A stretch of DNA of 64,000 bases from Tupaia tana (GCA_026018925.1 JAKSZU010000026.1:15925127-15989126), one strand, 5' to 3'. Shown: positions 30,752 to 40,330, numbered from the stretch's first letter. Numbers and translations: made by a program. Notes: generated from the sequence alone by a model not told the origin.

Positions 30752-31262
30752 TTCTTTTTTTAATTTGCCAGAGGATGCACATGCTTGCAGGAGAGATGGG
30801 GGTGGAAAGAGAGAAAGCACTCCCCAGTGAGGTGTGGTCATGCCACAATTCCTTTTCTTCCATCTCTTCATCCTGTCAGATTTGGGGCGTGCGTGGGGCC
30901 AGAAGATGATGTAGTGGTTACATCGCCGGACTCCCACGTGGCCTACCATGGTTCAAGTCCTGGACCTGGTGGCTTGAAACTCATGCTGGGCACATGTGCG
31001 TGCGTGCCTGACATCCCAGGAAGAGAATGGAGGAAAGGGGATTGTGGCATGGTTATCCCCTCCAGGGATAACCATTTTCACTCTCACTGTCTCTGTCTCT
31101 CTCTCCAGTGAGCTTACAAACCCTAGGGCAAAAACGTCTTGGGAAAAAAAAAAAAGGTTTGGGGGCATGTGTGTATGTGTCCAGTGTGGTGTTTACTCCA
31201 CCAGGGCAAGTATTCAAAGCACAGAGTTGGTCAGCCACACAGGATTTGGCTTTCTTAACGAG
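30752..31262 (-). mobile_element. Old A SINE, split
   Basis: TTTGCCAGAGGATGCACATG to GTCAGATTTGGGGCGTGCG (left part) and GTTTGGGGGCATGTGTGTAT to CACACAGGATTTGGCTTTC (right part). The plus-strand type A SINE sits between. Confidence 0.75.
30896..31155 (+). mobile_element. Type A SINE nested in an opposite-strand SINE
   Basis: GGGGCCAGAAGATGATGTAG head, palindrome replaced by ATCCCCTCCAGGGATAACC, CCTAGGGCAAAAACGTCTTG end. TSD about TTTGGGGCGTGCGT against TTTGGGGGCATGTGT. Confidence 0.88.
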
Positions 31263-31584
31263 TAGGTCACTGAATCAGCCCAATGGCATTCTCAAAGGAG
31301 AGGGAGATTTGAACACAGTCACACACAGAGGAGGACACAGACACAGGGGAGACAGCCATGTGAAGACGGAGGCAGAGGTGGGAGTCATGTTGCCACACGC
31401 CAGGGAACTCCGGGGCCATCAGAAGCTTAAGCAGGCAAGGAAGGACCTTCCCCTGGAGGCTTTGGAGGGAGCATAGTTCTGCTTGATTTCAGCCGTCTAA
31501 GCCTCAGAGCTGCAAGGGGACAAATACAGGTGGTGTCGAGTCACGCAGGTGGTGGTGTTTGATTGCAGCAGCCCTAGGACGCTA

Positions 31585-31623
31585 CTGGGTTGTTGGAAAA
31601 GTCATGACAAATTTTTCCTGTGT

Positions 31624-31624
<1 letters not shown>
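31585..31624. mobile_element. Mariner-like MITE end (single arm)
   Basis: CTGGGTTGTTGGAAAAGTCA after a TA repeats the arm of the 30097 element. No opposite arm is found; a (GT)n and the RPS26 retrocopy follow. Confidence 0.55.

Positions 31625-31658
<34 letters not shown>
31625..31658. repeat. (GT)n microsatellite
   Basis: About 17 GT units; may be the decayed A tail of the RPS26 retrocopy read on the opposite strand. Confidence 0.95.
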
Positions 31659-31661
<3 letters not shown>

Positions 31662-31668
31662 CGGTGTT

Positions 31669-32320
31669 TTATTTTTTTTCCCAGAGGACAAACCGTTCTT
31701 CAGTCCTTAAAGACTTGGCTCCTTACATGGGCCTTGGTGGAGGGAGAGGGGCAGCACCTGCAGGCCTAAATCGGGGTGGAGGTGTTCGGTCTTTCCAAGC
31801 TTCATGAGATCGGTTCCTGACACCCCTGCTGTGAGTGGCGCAGCTCACACAGGAATGCAGCTTCTCATACAGCCTGGGGAGCAAACGGGCATCGAGGACA
31901 CTGGCTTCAGAGATGTCCCTGACAGCTGTGGCCTCTGCTATGTTTTGGATGACCAACTTCTTTTTTTTTATTTTTTGGAGAGGTTTTTGCTACAGGGCGC
32001 ATGCACTCGCCAGAAAGACAGAGAGAAACAGAGAGATAGAAAGTGAGAAATCACCCCCCGGGGGGGTGGCCATGCCGCAATCCCTTCTCCTCCATTCTCC
32101 TCTCAGGATCTTGGGCATGCACGCACACGCACCTGGCATGAGTTTAAGCCACCGGGTTCCAGGACCCGAACCGCAGTCGACTACATGGGAGTCCAGCAAC
32201 ATACCCATTACGCCAACTGCTGATCCCTCAGCATCCTTGTCAACACATCGTTGCAGGTCGTCCCGGCCATTTCAACCCAGCCTGGCCCTTAAGATGAAAT
32301 CTTTTTGCTGTTCCTGGTCC
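31669..32320 (-). pseudogene. RPS26P: RPS26 processed pseudogene, split by a SINE
   Basis: The minus strand from about 31962 to 31723 encodes the C-terminal two thirds of 40S ribosomal protein S26 ([34 protein letters not shown], then [11 protein letters not shown] and M-stop). The 3' UTR motif TCTTTAAGGACTGAAGAACG and an AATAAA signal follow (to 31669). The N-terminal third, on the far side of the SINE (32229-32320), is recognisable only at the nucleotide level (AAGGGCC and ACGATGTGTT parts of the KKGRG and ARCV region) and is frame-broken. No intron is present. Several conserved residues are changed, so it is a decayed retrocopy. Confidence 0.9.
31966..32228 (-). mobile_element. Type A SINE inside RPS26 pseudogene
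   Basis: GGTTTTTGCTACAGGGCGCA start, GGGTTCCAGGACCCGAACC (one-base insertion near the B box), CCAACTGCTGATCCC end. It cuts the pseudogene after the codons for KK. Confidence 0.93.
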
Positions 32321-33290
32321 CAGAGCTCAGAGCAGTCCAGTGAGGCTTCCTGAATACGGTGGGACAGCCTAGGCTTTGAAGGACAGGTTGACTATGCATG
32401 GGAACTCGGGCACCTGGTAAGGCCACGTGTCATCTGTTTTCATCTTCAGTCTTTGGACATCTTTTCTGACCCCACAGCACTGACTCAGGCATGTTGTCAA
32501 GGTCTCCTGAGGACAGGTTTGTAGCTCTCTGCTCTGTGTCTGCTGTGGGCTACACCATGGAGAACACACGTGGGGCACACACACGCGCACATGTGCACAC
32601 ACACACACACACACACAGAGTCTATTCTAGGCATGCTCATTAGCAGCTAACTTTAATCATCCTTAACGCCTGCATCTCAAATACCAAATACTTTGGTGTG
32701 TGCTGTCTATGAACGCGCACCAGAAATAGTTCTGGGTAGATAAACACACACGCCGAGAGGCCGCTAATTGCAATCTGAGTGAAGTCGCTGCCTCCCCGAT
32801 CCCGTCAGCGCAGCCGAGGCAGGAATCTTAACACCGGACGGCAGGAATGACCCGGAGTGAACCACCCCCAGCCTGCGCGTGCGTGCAGCTGGCCGCTCCG
32901 GGGTGCGGGCAGAGGTGGGGGTTGGGGTGGGGGAAAGATCCCCTATTCCCTCATCCCCCCAGTACTTCTGCAGCACCCCTGAGTCTGCAAGCCGGACGCC
33001 TCGGCCGAGGCACACTCACCCCACCTGGCATGCGGTCGTCCTCGCGGGGAAGTATTCCATGGCTGCAAACTCGCACCACCCAGAGTGGAATGAATGTCAG
33101 TGAGAACAAGAAGCTGACAGCTCCCTCTGCCACCTGCCTGCCTTTCCTTCCGCATGCCCCAGTACCTGATGCTGGCTGCCAACTTGATTTATTCATCATG
33201 ACAAGGATACAAGAAAAAAAATAAAAAAGTGTGTGACCCTCTTCTCACCCACCACCTGCAAGGGGAGGAGCAATGTCTTTTAAATTTTTT
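32321..33290. other. Unassigned sequence with CpG-rich part
   Basis: No SINE. (CA)n at 32594-32618. CpGs cluster at 32710-33055 (for example GGCCGCTAATTGCAATCTGA followed by a CG-rich stretch). The frames there (32847-33224 plus, 32943-33182 minus) are unrecognised. Confidence 0.35.
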
Positions 33291-33298
33291 TTTTTTCC

Positions 33299-33552
33299 TG
33301 GGGACCAGCAGTTAGCGTAATGGCTATGTTGCTGGACTCCCAAGTAGTCGAACGCAGTTTGAGACCCGGACTGGGTGGCTTAAACTTACGCCGGGCGTGT
33401 GTGCGTGCATGCCCAAGATCCCGAGAGGAGAATAGAGGAGAAGGGATTGCGGCGTGGCCATACCCCCTGGTGGTGATTTCTTGCTTTCTGTCTCTCTTTG
33501 GCGAGCGCATATGCCCTATCACAAAAACTTCTTAAAAAAAAAAAAGAAAACA
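33299..33552 (+). mobile_element. Type A SINE
   Basis: GGGGACCAGCAGTTAGCGTA head, GTTTGAGACCCGGACTGGG, palindrome cut to CCCCCTGGTGGTG, ATGCCCTATCACAAAAACTT end. Confidence 0.92.
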
Positions 33553-34028
33553 ATTCTTTTCCTGTTTTGTTATAGGGCATGTGCACACTCACCAGAGAGA
33601 GACAGAGAGAGAGGGGGAAAGTGAGAAGTCCCCCTTCGAAGGGATGGCCACACCGCAGTTCTTTCTTCTCCATTCTCCTCTTGGGGTTTTGGGTATTCAT
33701 ACACACACACACACACACACACACGGAGTGATTTTTTTTAAAAGAATTATTTATTTATTTATTTGTTTAATTCCATTTGTTATTGTTATTGTTATTATTT
33801 TTATTTGACCACCAGAGAGAGAGAAAAAGGGAAAGCGAGAAAGCAAGGCACCAGGTCTGGGACTTGAACCATGGTCCGCCATGTGGGAATCCAGCGTTTC
33901 TATCCACCATACTGCCTGCTGGCCCCACCTAGAGTGACTTTTAAGCCATCAGGTCCAGGACTCAAATTGCGTAGTCAGCCAGGTGGAATCGAGCTGCCTT
34001 GACCTCTACTGTGCCACCTGCTGCCCCA
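33553..34028 (-). mobile_element. Type A SINE split by a B SINE
   Basis: Left: TGTTATAGGGCATGTGCACA to (CA)n near 33700. Right: TTTTAAGCCATCAGGTCCAG to CCACCTGCTGCCCCAG. The internal B copy has TSD GAGTGATTTT against GAGTGACTTTT. Confidence 0.85.
33735..33927 (-). mobile_element. Type B SINE nested in type A
   Basis: ATTTATTTATTTATTTGTTT tail, TTTGACCACCAGAGAGAGAG, GGGACTTGAACCATGG, GCCTGCTGGCCCCA end. Confidence 0.9.
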
Positions 34029-34069
34029 GCTCCATGTCATTTTGAGGTGGATTAAATGGTGGCCTCTTT

Positions 34070-34329
34070 ATTTTTATTTTTTGAGAGGTTTTTGCTATAG
34101 GGCGTGTGCGCTCACCAGAAAGACAGAGACAGAGAGACAGAAAGTGAGAAATCACTCCCCAGGGGGGATGGCCATGCCGCAATCCCTTCTCCTCCATTCT
34201 CCTCTCGGGATCTTGGGCATGCAGGCACACGCGCCCGGTGTGAGTTTAAGCCACCAGGTCCGGGACTCGAACTGCTGTCAACTACATGGGAGTCCAGCAA
34301 CGTAGCCATTACACCAACTGCTGGTCCCC
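34070..34329 (-). mobile_element. Type A SINE
   Basis: GGTTTTTGCTATAGGGCGTG, intact palindrome, GGGACTCGAACTGCTG, CCAACTGCTGGTCCCC end. Confidence 0.94.
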
Positions 34330-35157
34330 ACAGATTGCTTTTTCACTCGTTTGATATTTATCCGTTGAGATCTGACCTCTCTGCCGAAAACCATGCTCAG
34401 AGTTGGGACTGGCAGGTTCTGCCTTGCGGTGGGGAGGCCCAGCTTATGACTTGGACTTCGGCCTGAAAACAAAGGACCTCAGGTCTGGACATCATTCTCG
34501 GACAGGAGCAAGCAGTTTTTACGCAGGAGGACAAAATTAAGATAGTGAGAAGGCTCTGTGTCTCTCAGGCTGCTGGTTTCTGACTCCCCACACCATCGGA
34601 CCTTCGTGGGCTGTGAGCTAGGTGGGTCAGCTGGTCCCTGCTGGGCTCCGGAGTACGCATGTCAGCCTAGCCGGGCAGCACAGTCAGATTACCATCTGTT
34701 CTCTAGGCTCCGTGTGTGGGGGGGGCGAGGTGCGGGGAGTGGGAGTGGAGCCTGAAGCGGGGTTGGTTGACTTTCCTCATATCTTATCACTTCTGTGGCC
34801 CCTACTGAACCGAATCGTAGGGTTGGTTAGTCTTGGCTTTTGGGGAATATTTGCCTTGCCTCTGTGGACACAACTCGATTCTATTCCGCTTGGAGATGAC
34901 AGGGGAGCCAAAGAGGGTGGTAGTGAGAAGCCGTAGTTGGCAGGACTCCTGAAGAGAGCCGGGACCGTGGTCAGGAATTTCCCTTGGGAACCCTTGGGAA
35001 GATGTCGAGCCTGGAGGCAGATGCACTGTCTCCCTGTCAGTCCAAGGCAGCCGGGTTTTCTTCAGCACTGGGGAAAGTTGTTGACCCTTCAGGTGAACAA
35101 CAGATAAAGAGGTTGGTCAGCTTTTGAGGCCATGTTATAGGACAACAACAGCTATTT
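34330..35157. other. Unassigned sequence, no gene
   Basis: About 830 bp without SINE. G-rich pocket near 34716-34760. No recognised repeat or protein. Confidence 0.4.
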
Positions 35158-35334
35158 TTAAAAATTATTTATTTAATTTTATTTATTCATTCATTTATTT
35201 TAATTTGACCAGACACACACACACACACAGGGGGTGGGGGAGTAAGAAAGCAAGCTTCCAGGCCTGGGACTCGAACTGTGGTTGACCGTGTGGGAGTGTT
35301 CAGTGCCTTAATCACCATGCCACCTGTTGGTCTC
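35158..35334 (-). mobile_element. Type B SINE
   Basis: ATTTATTCATTCATTTATTT, TTTGACCAGACACACACAC (purine block turned into CA repeats), GGACTCGAACTGTGG, CCACCTGTTGGTCTC end. AACAACARCT flanks on both sides. Confidence 0.88.
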
Positions 35335-35360
35335 AACAACAACTGTTTAAACACTAGACT

Positions 35361-35606
35361 TGGGGCCCAGAGTGTGATTAAGGGTACTGGACTTCCACAT
35401 GGGCAACTGTATTTCAAGTCCTGGACCTGGTGGCTTGTTTTCCCACTTTCTCTCTCTCTTGATCTGTCCCTCTCTGGTCGACTTGGAAGGAAAGAAGGAA
35501 GGAAGGAAGGAAGGAAGGAAGGAAGGAAAAAAGGAAGGAAGGAAGGAAGGGAAGAAGGGAAGGGAAGGGAAGGGAAGGAAAAAAAGAAAAATTCTAAAAA
35601 AAACCC
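35361..35606 (+). mobile_element. Type B SINE with GGAA-rich tail
   Basis: GGGGCCCAGAGTGTGATTAA head, short CT body, CTCTGGTCGACTTGGAAGGA, then a GGAA/GGGAA tail to about 35590. TSD CACTAGACT on both sides. Confidence 0.85.
35485..35590. repeat. (GGAA)n microsatellite
   Basis: Imperfect GGAA/GGGAA units, tail-derived. Confidence 0.9.
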
Positions 35607-35841
35607 CACTAGACTCCAAACTGAGAGGCTTTTAGGAGCAAAGGTTACTGAACAGAACCCAGGTCCAATCAGAGGAAGAATGGCAGCTGAAACCTTGCCT
35701 GGTACTTTTACATTTATTAATTCTATCTTTTCTGTCATTATTTTATTGTTATTATCATCATCTGCTCAGTCCCTATTGTTGAATTTGCATAAACGTCATG
35801 CATATGTTATAGGGCTTGATCTGAATGCAAAGCACTTTCTT

Positions 35842-36105
35842 TTTTTTGGGGGGGAGAGGTTTTCGCTACAGGGCACGTGCGCTGGCCAGACAGACAGAGA
35901 GAGGCAGAGAGATAGAAAGCGAGAAATCACCCCCCAGGGGGGATGGTCACGCCGCAATCCCTTCTCCTCCATTCTCCTCTCGGGATCTTGGGCACGCACG
36001 CACACACGCCCGGCGTGAGTTTTAAGCCACCGGGTCCGGGACGTGAACCGCGGTTGACTACGTGGGAGTCCAGTGACACAGCCATTACACTAACTGCTGG
36101 TTCCC
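35842..36105 (-). mobile_element. Type A SINE, young subfamily A1
   Basis: GGTTTTCGCTACAGGGCACG, intact palindrome, GGGACGTGAACCGCGG, AACTGCTGGTTCCC end. TSD CAAAGCACTTTCTT at 35828-35841 and 36106-36119 is identical. Confidence 0.96.
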
Positions 36106-36119
36106 CAAAGCACTTTCTT

Positions 36120-36360
36120 GAAAGTAGTCACCTTTAAATACCGGAGCGACATCTTCCTGGCAGATGAAGCTGGGTTTAGAAACTCAGAGTAGGCTTAGAA
36201 TCTCATTCCTTTTCAGAGTAAAATCTGGCCAGAGCTTGGCTGTCTGTGTGGCTCTGCTGAGGGACTGCAATCTTCCAGCCAAGTTGGGTTCTGTCCACGG
36301 TAATCTTAAAGCCAACTTTCCGAGTAAATCACAACATTGTTCCATACTTGTGTGTTTACC
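36120..36360. other. Unassigned sequence
   Basis: No recognised feature. Confidence 0.35.
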
Positions 36361-36372
36361 GAGAAACTCATC

Positions 36373-36660
36373 TCTCTTTTTTTTTTTTTCTTGTTTTTTA
36401 GAGATTTTTTTTTTTTATTATAGGGCGTGTGCGCTCTCTAGAAAGATAGAGAGGAACAGAGACAGAAAGCGAGAAATCACCCCCTTTGAGGGGAGGGAAT
36501 GGCCATGGAGTAATCCCTTCTCCTCCATTCTCCTCTTAGGATCTTGGGCACGCACGCACAAGTGCCTGGCATGAGTTTAAGCCACCCAGTCCGGGACTCG
36601 AACCACAGTTGACTATATGGGAGTCCAGCAACGTAATCATGACACCATCTGCTGGTCCCC
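36373..36660 (-). mobile_element. Type A SINE
   Basis: T-rich start, TTATTATAGGGCGTGTGCGC, palindrome changed to CCCCCTTTGAGGGGAGGG, CATCTGCTGGTCCCC end. GAAACTCAT flanks. Confidence 0.92.
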
Positions 36661-36837
36661 GTGAAACTCATTTTCTATTATGATGCATTTATAATAGTTC
36701 TAGACATACTTGATACATATTACAGTATTTTAGATTATGCTGCGTTTCCCAAAGTGTGCTCTGGGGAACACCAGGGACCTAGGCTATTTGTGGCAAACTA
36801 TTTTCCTAGACTGCATGAATTTGGAAACCACATACTC

Positions 36838-37077
36838 TTTTTTTTTTTTTTAAGAGAGAGAGATTTTTGCCATAGGATACGTGTGCTAGCCAGAGAGACA
36901 GAAAATGAGAGATCCCCCAGGAGAGACAGAAAGTGAGAGATTCCTCCCCCTAGGGGGATGGCCACACCTTCAGGATTTGGGGCATGCACACACTTTGTGA
37001 GCTTCAAGTCACCGAGTCCGGGACTCGAACTGCAGTCGGCTGTGTGGGACGTAACCATTACCCCATCTGCTGGTCCC
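36838..37077 (-). mobile_element. Type A SINE with internal duplication and deletion
   Basis: GAGACAGAAARTGAGAGATY plus CCCC occurs twice (36895 and 36923). The segment between palindrome and the GGGGCATGCACACAC part is lost. GAAACCAC flanks it. Confidence 0.88.
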
Positions 37078-37320
37078 AAGAAACCACCTGCTCTTGGGTG
37101 CTGCAGCTAAAATCAGGACATCTGGATAACTCGGTGTAATGTAGCATTGGCCGAATTTGTTGGCCCGTAGAATCACGCTCTTTGGTGTACTTTGGGGACC
37201 AGAAACACAGTGGAGGAGGACAGCCAGAGGCAGCTAGGTCCACTGCAGGTTCCTCAGGCCGTGGGCTGAACCCAAGGTGAGAGATGGGGGTCAAAGGTGG
37301 CTGTTATCATCTCAGCCATA
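37078..37320. other. Unassigned sequence
   Basis: No recognised feature. Confidence 0.35.
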
Positions 37321-37335
37321 AAGAACAATGATCTC

Positions 37336-37518
37336 GGGGCCAGCAGGTGGCGTAGTGGTTAAGGGCACTGGACTCTCACATGGCTGACAGTGGTTTGATT
37401 CCTGGACCTGGCAGCTTGCTTTCTCACGTACTCTCTCTCTCACTCTCACTCTGTCCCTCTCTGGTCAAATGGAAATAAATAAAGTTAAATAATAAAATAA
37501 TTCTTAAAAAAAAAAAAA
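37336..37518 (+). mobile_element. Type B SINE
   Basis: GGGGCCAGCAGGTGGCGTAG head, ACTCTGTCCCTCTCTGGTCA end, mixed A tail. TSD AAGAACAATGATCTC at 37321-37335 and 37519-37533 is identical. Confidence 0.95.
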
Positions 37519-37603
37519 AAGAACAATGATCTCTTGGCATTTGACACAAAATAGATAAACCTGGAAAATGTGATGCTAACTGAATTAAGACAAGCTATGA
37601 AAG

Positions 37604-37777
37604 GGCCAGCAAGTGGTGTGGTGGTTAGAGGTGCCGGACTCGCACATGGTCGACCATGGTTTGAGTCCCGGACCTGGTGGTTTGCTTTCTCACTTTCCTC
37701 TCTCTCTCTCACTCTCACTCTGCCCCTCTCTGGTCAAATAAATAAATAAAGTTAAATAAATTTTTTTTTAAAAAAAA
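37604..37777 (+). mobile_element. Type B SINE
   Basis: GGCCAGCAAGTGGTGTGG head, GTTTGAGTCCCGGACCTGG, CTCTGGTCAAATAAATAAAT end. TSD ACAAGCTATGAAAG at 37590-37603 and 37778-37791 is identical. Confidence 0.95.
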
Positions 37778-37996
37778 ACAAGCTATGAAAGATAAAGACT
37801 CTAGCTTGTCCTGCTTCACCCACACCGAGTGCCCTCATTTTATAGCACAGCAGTGGAGGGAGTAATCGTAGATACTAGAAGTTTCCCAGAGACCAGACTG
37901 GGCAGGTGTGACTGGGAGAAAATGATGAACAACAAGAATGCATATATCCTGGGTTTCATTATTCCACATAATATATGCTTTTAAAAAACCATGTTG

Positions 37997-38234
37997 GGGG
38001 CCCGGCCGGTGGCATGATGGTTAAGGTGCTGGATTCCCACATGGCTGAGCAACGTTCAAGTCCCAGACCTGGCAGCTTGCTTTTTCACTCCCCCCTCTTC
38101 TCACTCTCGCTCTGTCCCTCTCTGGTCAAATTATAAAAATAAATAAATAAATAAATAAATAAAGTTAAATAAAGTAATTCTTTAAAAAATAATAATAAAT
38201 AAAATTAAATAAATCTTAAAAACAAAACAAAACA
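37997..38234 (+). mobile_element. Type B SINE with long compound tail
   Basis: GGCCCGGCCGGTGGCATGAT head, CTCTGTCCCTCTCTGGTCAA, about 100 nt of AAAT/AAAC tail. TSD AAAAAACCATGTTG at 37983-37996 and 38235-38248 is identical. Confidence 0.93.
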
Positions 38235-38250
38235 AAAAAACCATGTTGTT

Positions 38251-38388
38251 GGGGCCAGCAGGTGGCATGGTAATGAGGTGCTGAATTCCCACGTGGCTGA
38301 CTGTGGTTTGAGTCCTGGACCCAATAGATTCAAAATCACAACAAATAAATACATAAAATAAATGTTTAAATAAAAACACACACAAAAA
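38251..38388 (+). mobile_element. Short SINE: head plus A-rich tail
   Basis: GGGGCCAGCAGGTGGCATGG head through TTTGAGTCCTGGACCCAATA, then GATTCAAAATCACAACAAAT and straight into the A-rich tail: no CT body at all. Followed by AAACCCCATGTTG, a third copy of the neighbouring TSD. Confidence 0.8.
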
Positions 38389-38520
38389 AAACCCCATGTT
38401 GTACCCCACAAAGATGTACAATGACTATATATAAATCAGAAATTACACTTAAAATTTTTAAAAAATCTGACCTAGCCTGACCTTTTCCACATTGGAAAGT
38501 GGTTAGAAAAGCTACAAGAT

Positions 38521-38818
38521 TGGGCCAGCAGGTGGCATGGTGGTTAAGGCACCGGACTCCCCTATGGTTGCCCATGGTTCGAGGCCTGGACCCAGCAGCT
38601 TAAAATTCACACTGGGCGCATGTGTGTGTGCACCCAAAATCCCAAGAGAAGAATGGAGGAGAAGGGATTGTGGCATGACCGTCCCCCCTGGGGGTGATCG
38701 CTTTCTGTCTCTGTCTCTTCGGTGAGTGCATGTACCCTATAACTAGAAAAAAGAAAAAAGAGAAGAAGAGAAGAGGAAAGGAAAGGAAAGGAAAGGAAAG
38801 CTAAGCTAAGCTAAGCTA
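38521..38818 (+). mobile_element. Type A SINE with compound pentamer tail
   Basis: GGGCCAGCAGGTGGCATGG head, CCCCCCTGGGGGTGATCG palindrome, GTACCCTATAACTAG end, (GGAAA)n then (AGCTA)n. TSD AGCTACAAGAT (38510-38520) against AGCTACAGGAT (38819-38829). Confidence 0.9.
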
Positions 38819-38822
38819 AGCT
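38798..38822. repeat. (AGCTA)n microsatellite
   Basis: Five AGCTA units at the junction of SINE tail and TSD. Confidence 0.92.
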
Positions 38823-38995
38823 ACAGGATCTGCCCATGATTGCCTCTGATGGCTAGAAAAGGGAGATTGGTAAGAATATGGCAAACCACTGTCTTTGGAG
38901 GGAAACTGAACTGTTTTCAGTGTGGTCCCCCTGGGCGTGGTACAATAAACCAGTTATGAGAATACCAGACACCTCTGACTATTGCAAACCACTGT

Positions 38996-39412
38996 GTTGG
39001 GTTGAAGAGTGTCCAACAAATTCATGTTCACTCGGAACTCAGGATACTGTCTTCTCAGAAATAGGGTCTTTGTGCATATAATTGAGGCAAAGATCAAGAA
39101 AAGATGACCCAGACTAGGGGTGGCCTTAAATCCAGTGACACATGACCTTGTGAGAAAATGAAAAGGACACACAGGGACACACGGAGAAGAAGGCCATGTA
39201 ATGGCAGAGGCAGAGTCTGGAGTGATGCAGCCACAACCCAGAGACCACCAAGAGTCACCAGAAGCTGAAGAGACAAGAAAGGATTCTAGAGCCTTCAGAG
39301 GGTGCGCAGTCCTGCAGATCTTGGGCTTCCGGCCTCCAGAACCGTGAGAGAATACAGTCCTATTGTCAACCCCCAAGTCTGTGTTACTGGTTATGGCAGT
39401 CCCAGGAGGCTA
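38996..39412 (+). mobile_element. LTR-like ancient repeat, copy 3
   Basis: TGTTGGGTTGAAGAGTGTCC start, AGAAATAGGGTCTTTGTGCA, GAGTGATGCAGCCACAACCC, CACCAGAAGCTGAAGAGACA, TTCCGGCCTCCAGAACCGTG, GTTATGGCAGTCCCAGGAGG end. This is the most complete of three plus-strand copies. Confidence 0.6.
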
Positions 39413-39731
39413 GAGTCACCCACGGGTATAGCAGGAATCCCCACACAGACTGAAACTGTGAATTATGCATACTGCATCCTGTCGTTGAAGGTATAATGGA
39501 TACATGTGAACTTGAGATGTGCTAATTTTTGCACCAGGAGTAGATAATTAGCAAGGGGACGTGTGACAGACAGCGAGAGGCTCAGCTACAGAGTGGAAAC
39601 GGGGAGAGACTACAGAGCATGGGGGAGGTTCTAGGGATGCTGGAGTTATCTGGGGGGGATGGACATTAGCAAGGGCAGATGAAGTTCATTCACTACTGAA
39701 GCAAAGCTGTCCAGAAAAGATCCAAAGGCTG
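39413..39731. other. Unassigned sequence
   Basis: No recognised feature. Confidence 0.35.
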
Positions 39732-39826
39732 GGCCAGCAGGTGGTGTGGTGGTTAAGGAGCTGGATTCCCGTATGGCCGACAGTGCAGTTGGAGTCCCAG
39801 ACCCGGTGGCTTGAAAATCACACTGG

Positions 39827-39895
39827 ATATACAGTGTATTCATGCTGGGAAGATTCATTTTCTATGTTGTAAAGGTATTCAGTGTTTGGATGTAA

Positions 39896-39949
<54 letters not shown>

Positions 39950-39960
39950 ATATAGAAAAG
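39827..39960. mobile_element. Unidentified small retroposed insert with (AT)n
   Basis: About 72 nt of unrecognised sequence (starting ATATACAGTGTATTCATGCT) followed by TGTAAAAAAT, (AT)24 and an A-rich end. Direct repeats GAAAATCAC plus TGG (39813-39826 and 39961-39974) flank it. Confidence 0.6.
39899..39947. repeat. (AT)n microsatellite
   Basis: About 24 AT units. Confidence 0.95.
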
Positions 39961-40067
39961 GAAAATCACCTTGGGCACATGTGCGTACATGCGTGTGTGC
40001 CTAAAATCCCAAGAGAACAGAGGAGAAGGGATTGAGGCATGACCATCTACTCTGGAGGGTGATTTCT

Positions 40068-40330
40068 TTTTTTCTTTCTTTCTTTTGAGAGGTTTTCGCT
40101 ATAGGGCGTGTGCGCTCGCCAGACAGAGACATAGAGACAGAAAGCAAGAAATCACCCCCCAGGGGGGATGGTCACACCGCAATCCCTTCTCCTCCATTCT
40201 CCTCTCAGGATCTTGGGCACGCACGCACATGCGCCCGGTGTGAGTTTTAAGCCACCGGGTCCGGGACGTGAACCGCGGTCGACTATGTGGGAGTCCAGTG
40301 ACATAGCCATTACGCTACCTGCTGGTTCCC
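40068..40330 (-). mobile_element. Type A SINE, young subfamily A1, nested
   Basis: GGTTTTCGCTATAGGGCGTG, intact palindrome, GGGACGTGAACCGCGG, ACCTGCTGGTTCCC end. TSD CTGGAGGGTGATTTCT (host SINE sequence) at 40052-40067 and 40331-40346 is identical. Confidence 0.96.

Larger units (their letters stand above)
30618..31582 (+). mobile_element. LTR-like ancient repeat, copy 2, SINE-interrupted
   Basis: Left: GGGGTTGAATTATGTCCTCC, GCAGATGTAATCAGTCTAGA. Right (from 31300): AGCCATGTGAAGACGGAGGC, CATCAGAAGCTTAAGCAGGC, GTTTGATTGCAGCAGCCCTA and GGACG at the end. The interior is filled by two nested SINEs. Confidence 0.6.

Noticed and set aside
35187..36018. Long frames on both strands with Lys/Glu/Gly or Ser/Phe/Pro repeats
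   Set aside because: Caused by the GGAA-rich SINE tail.
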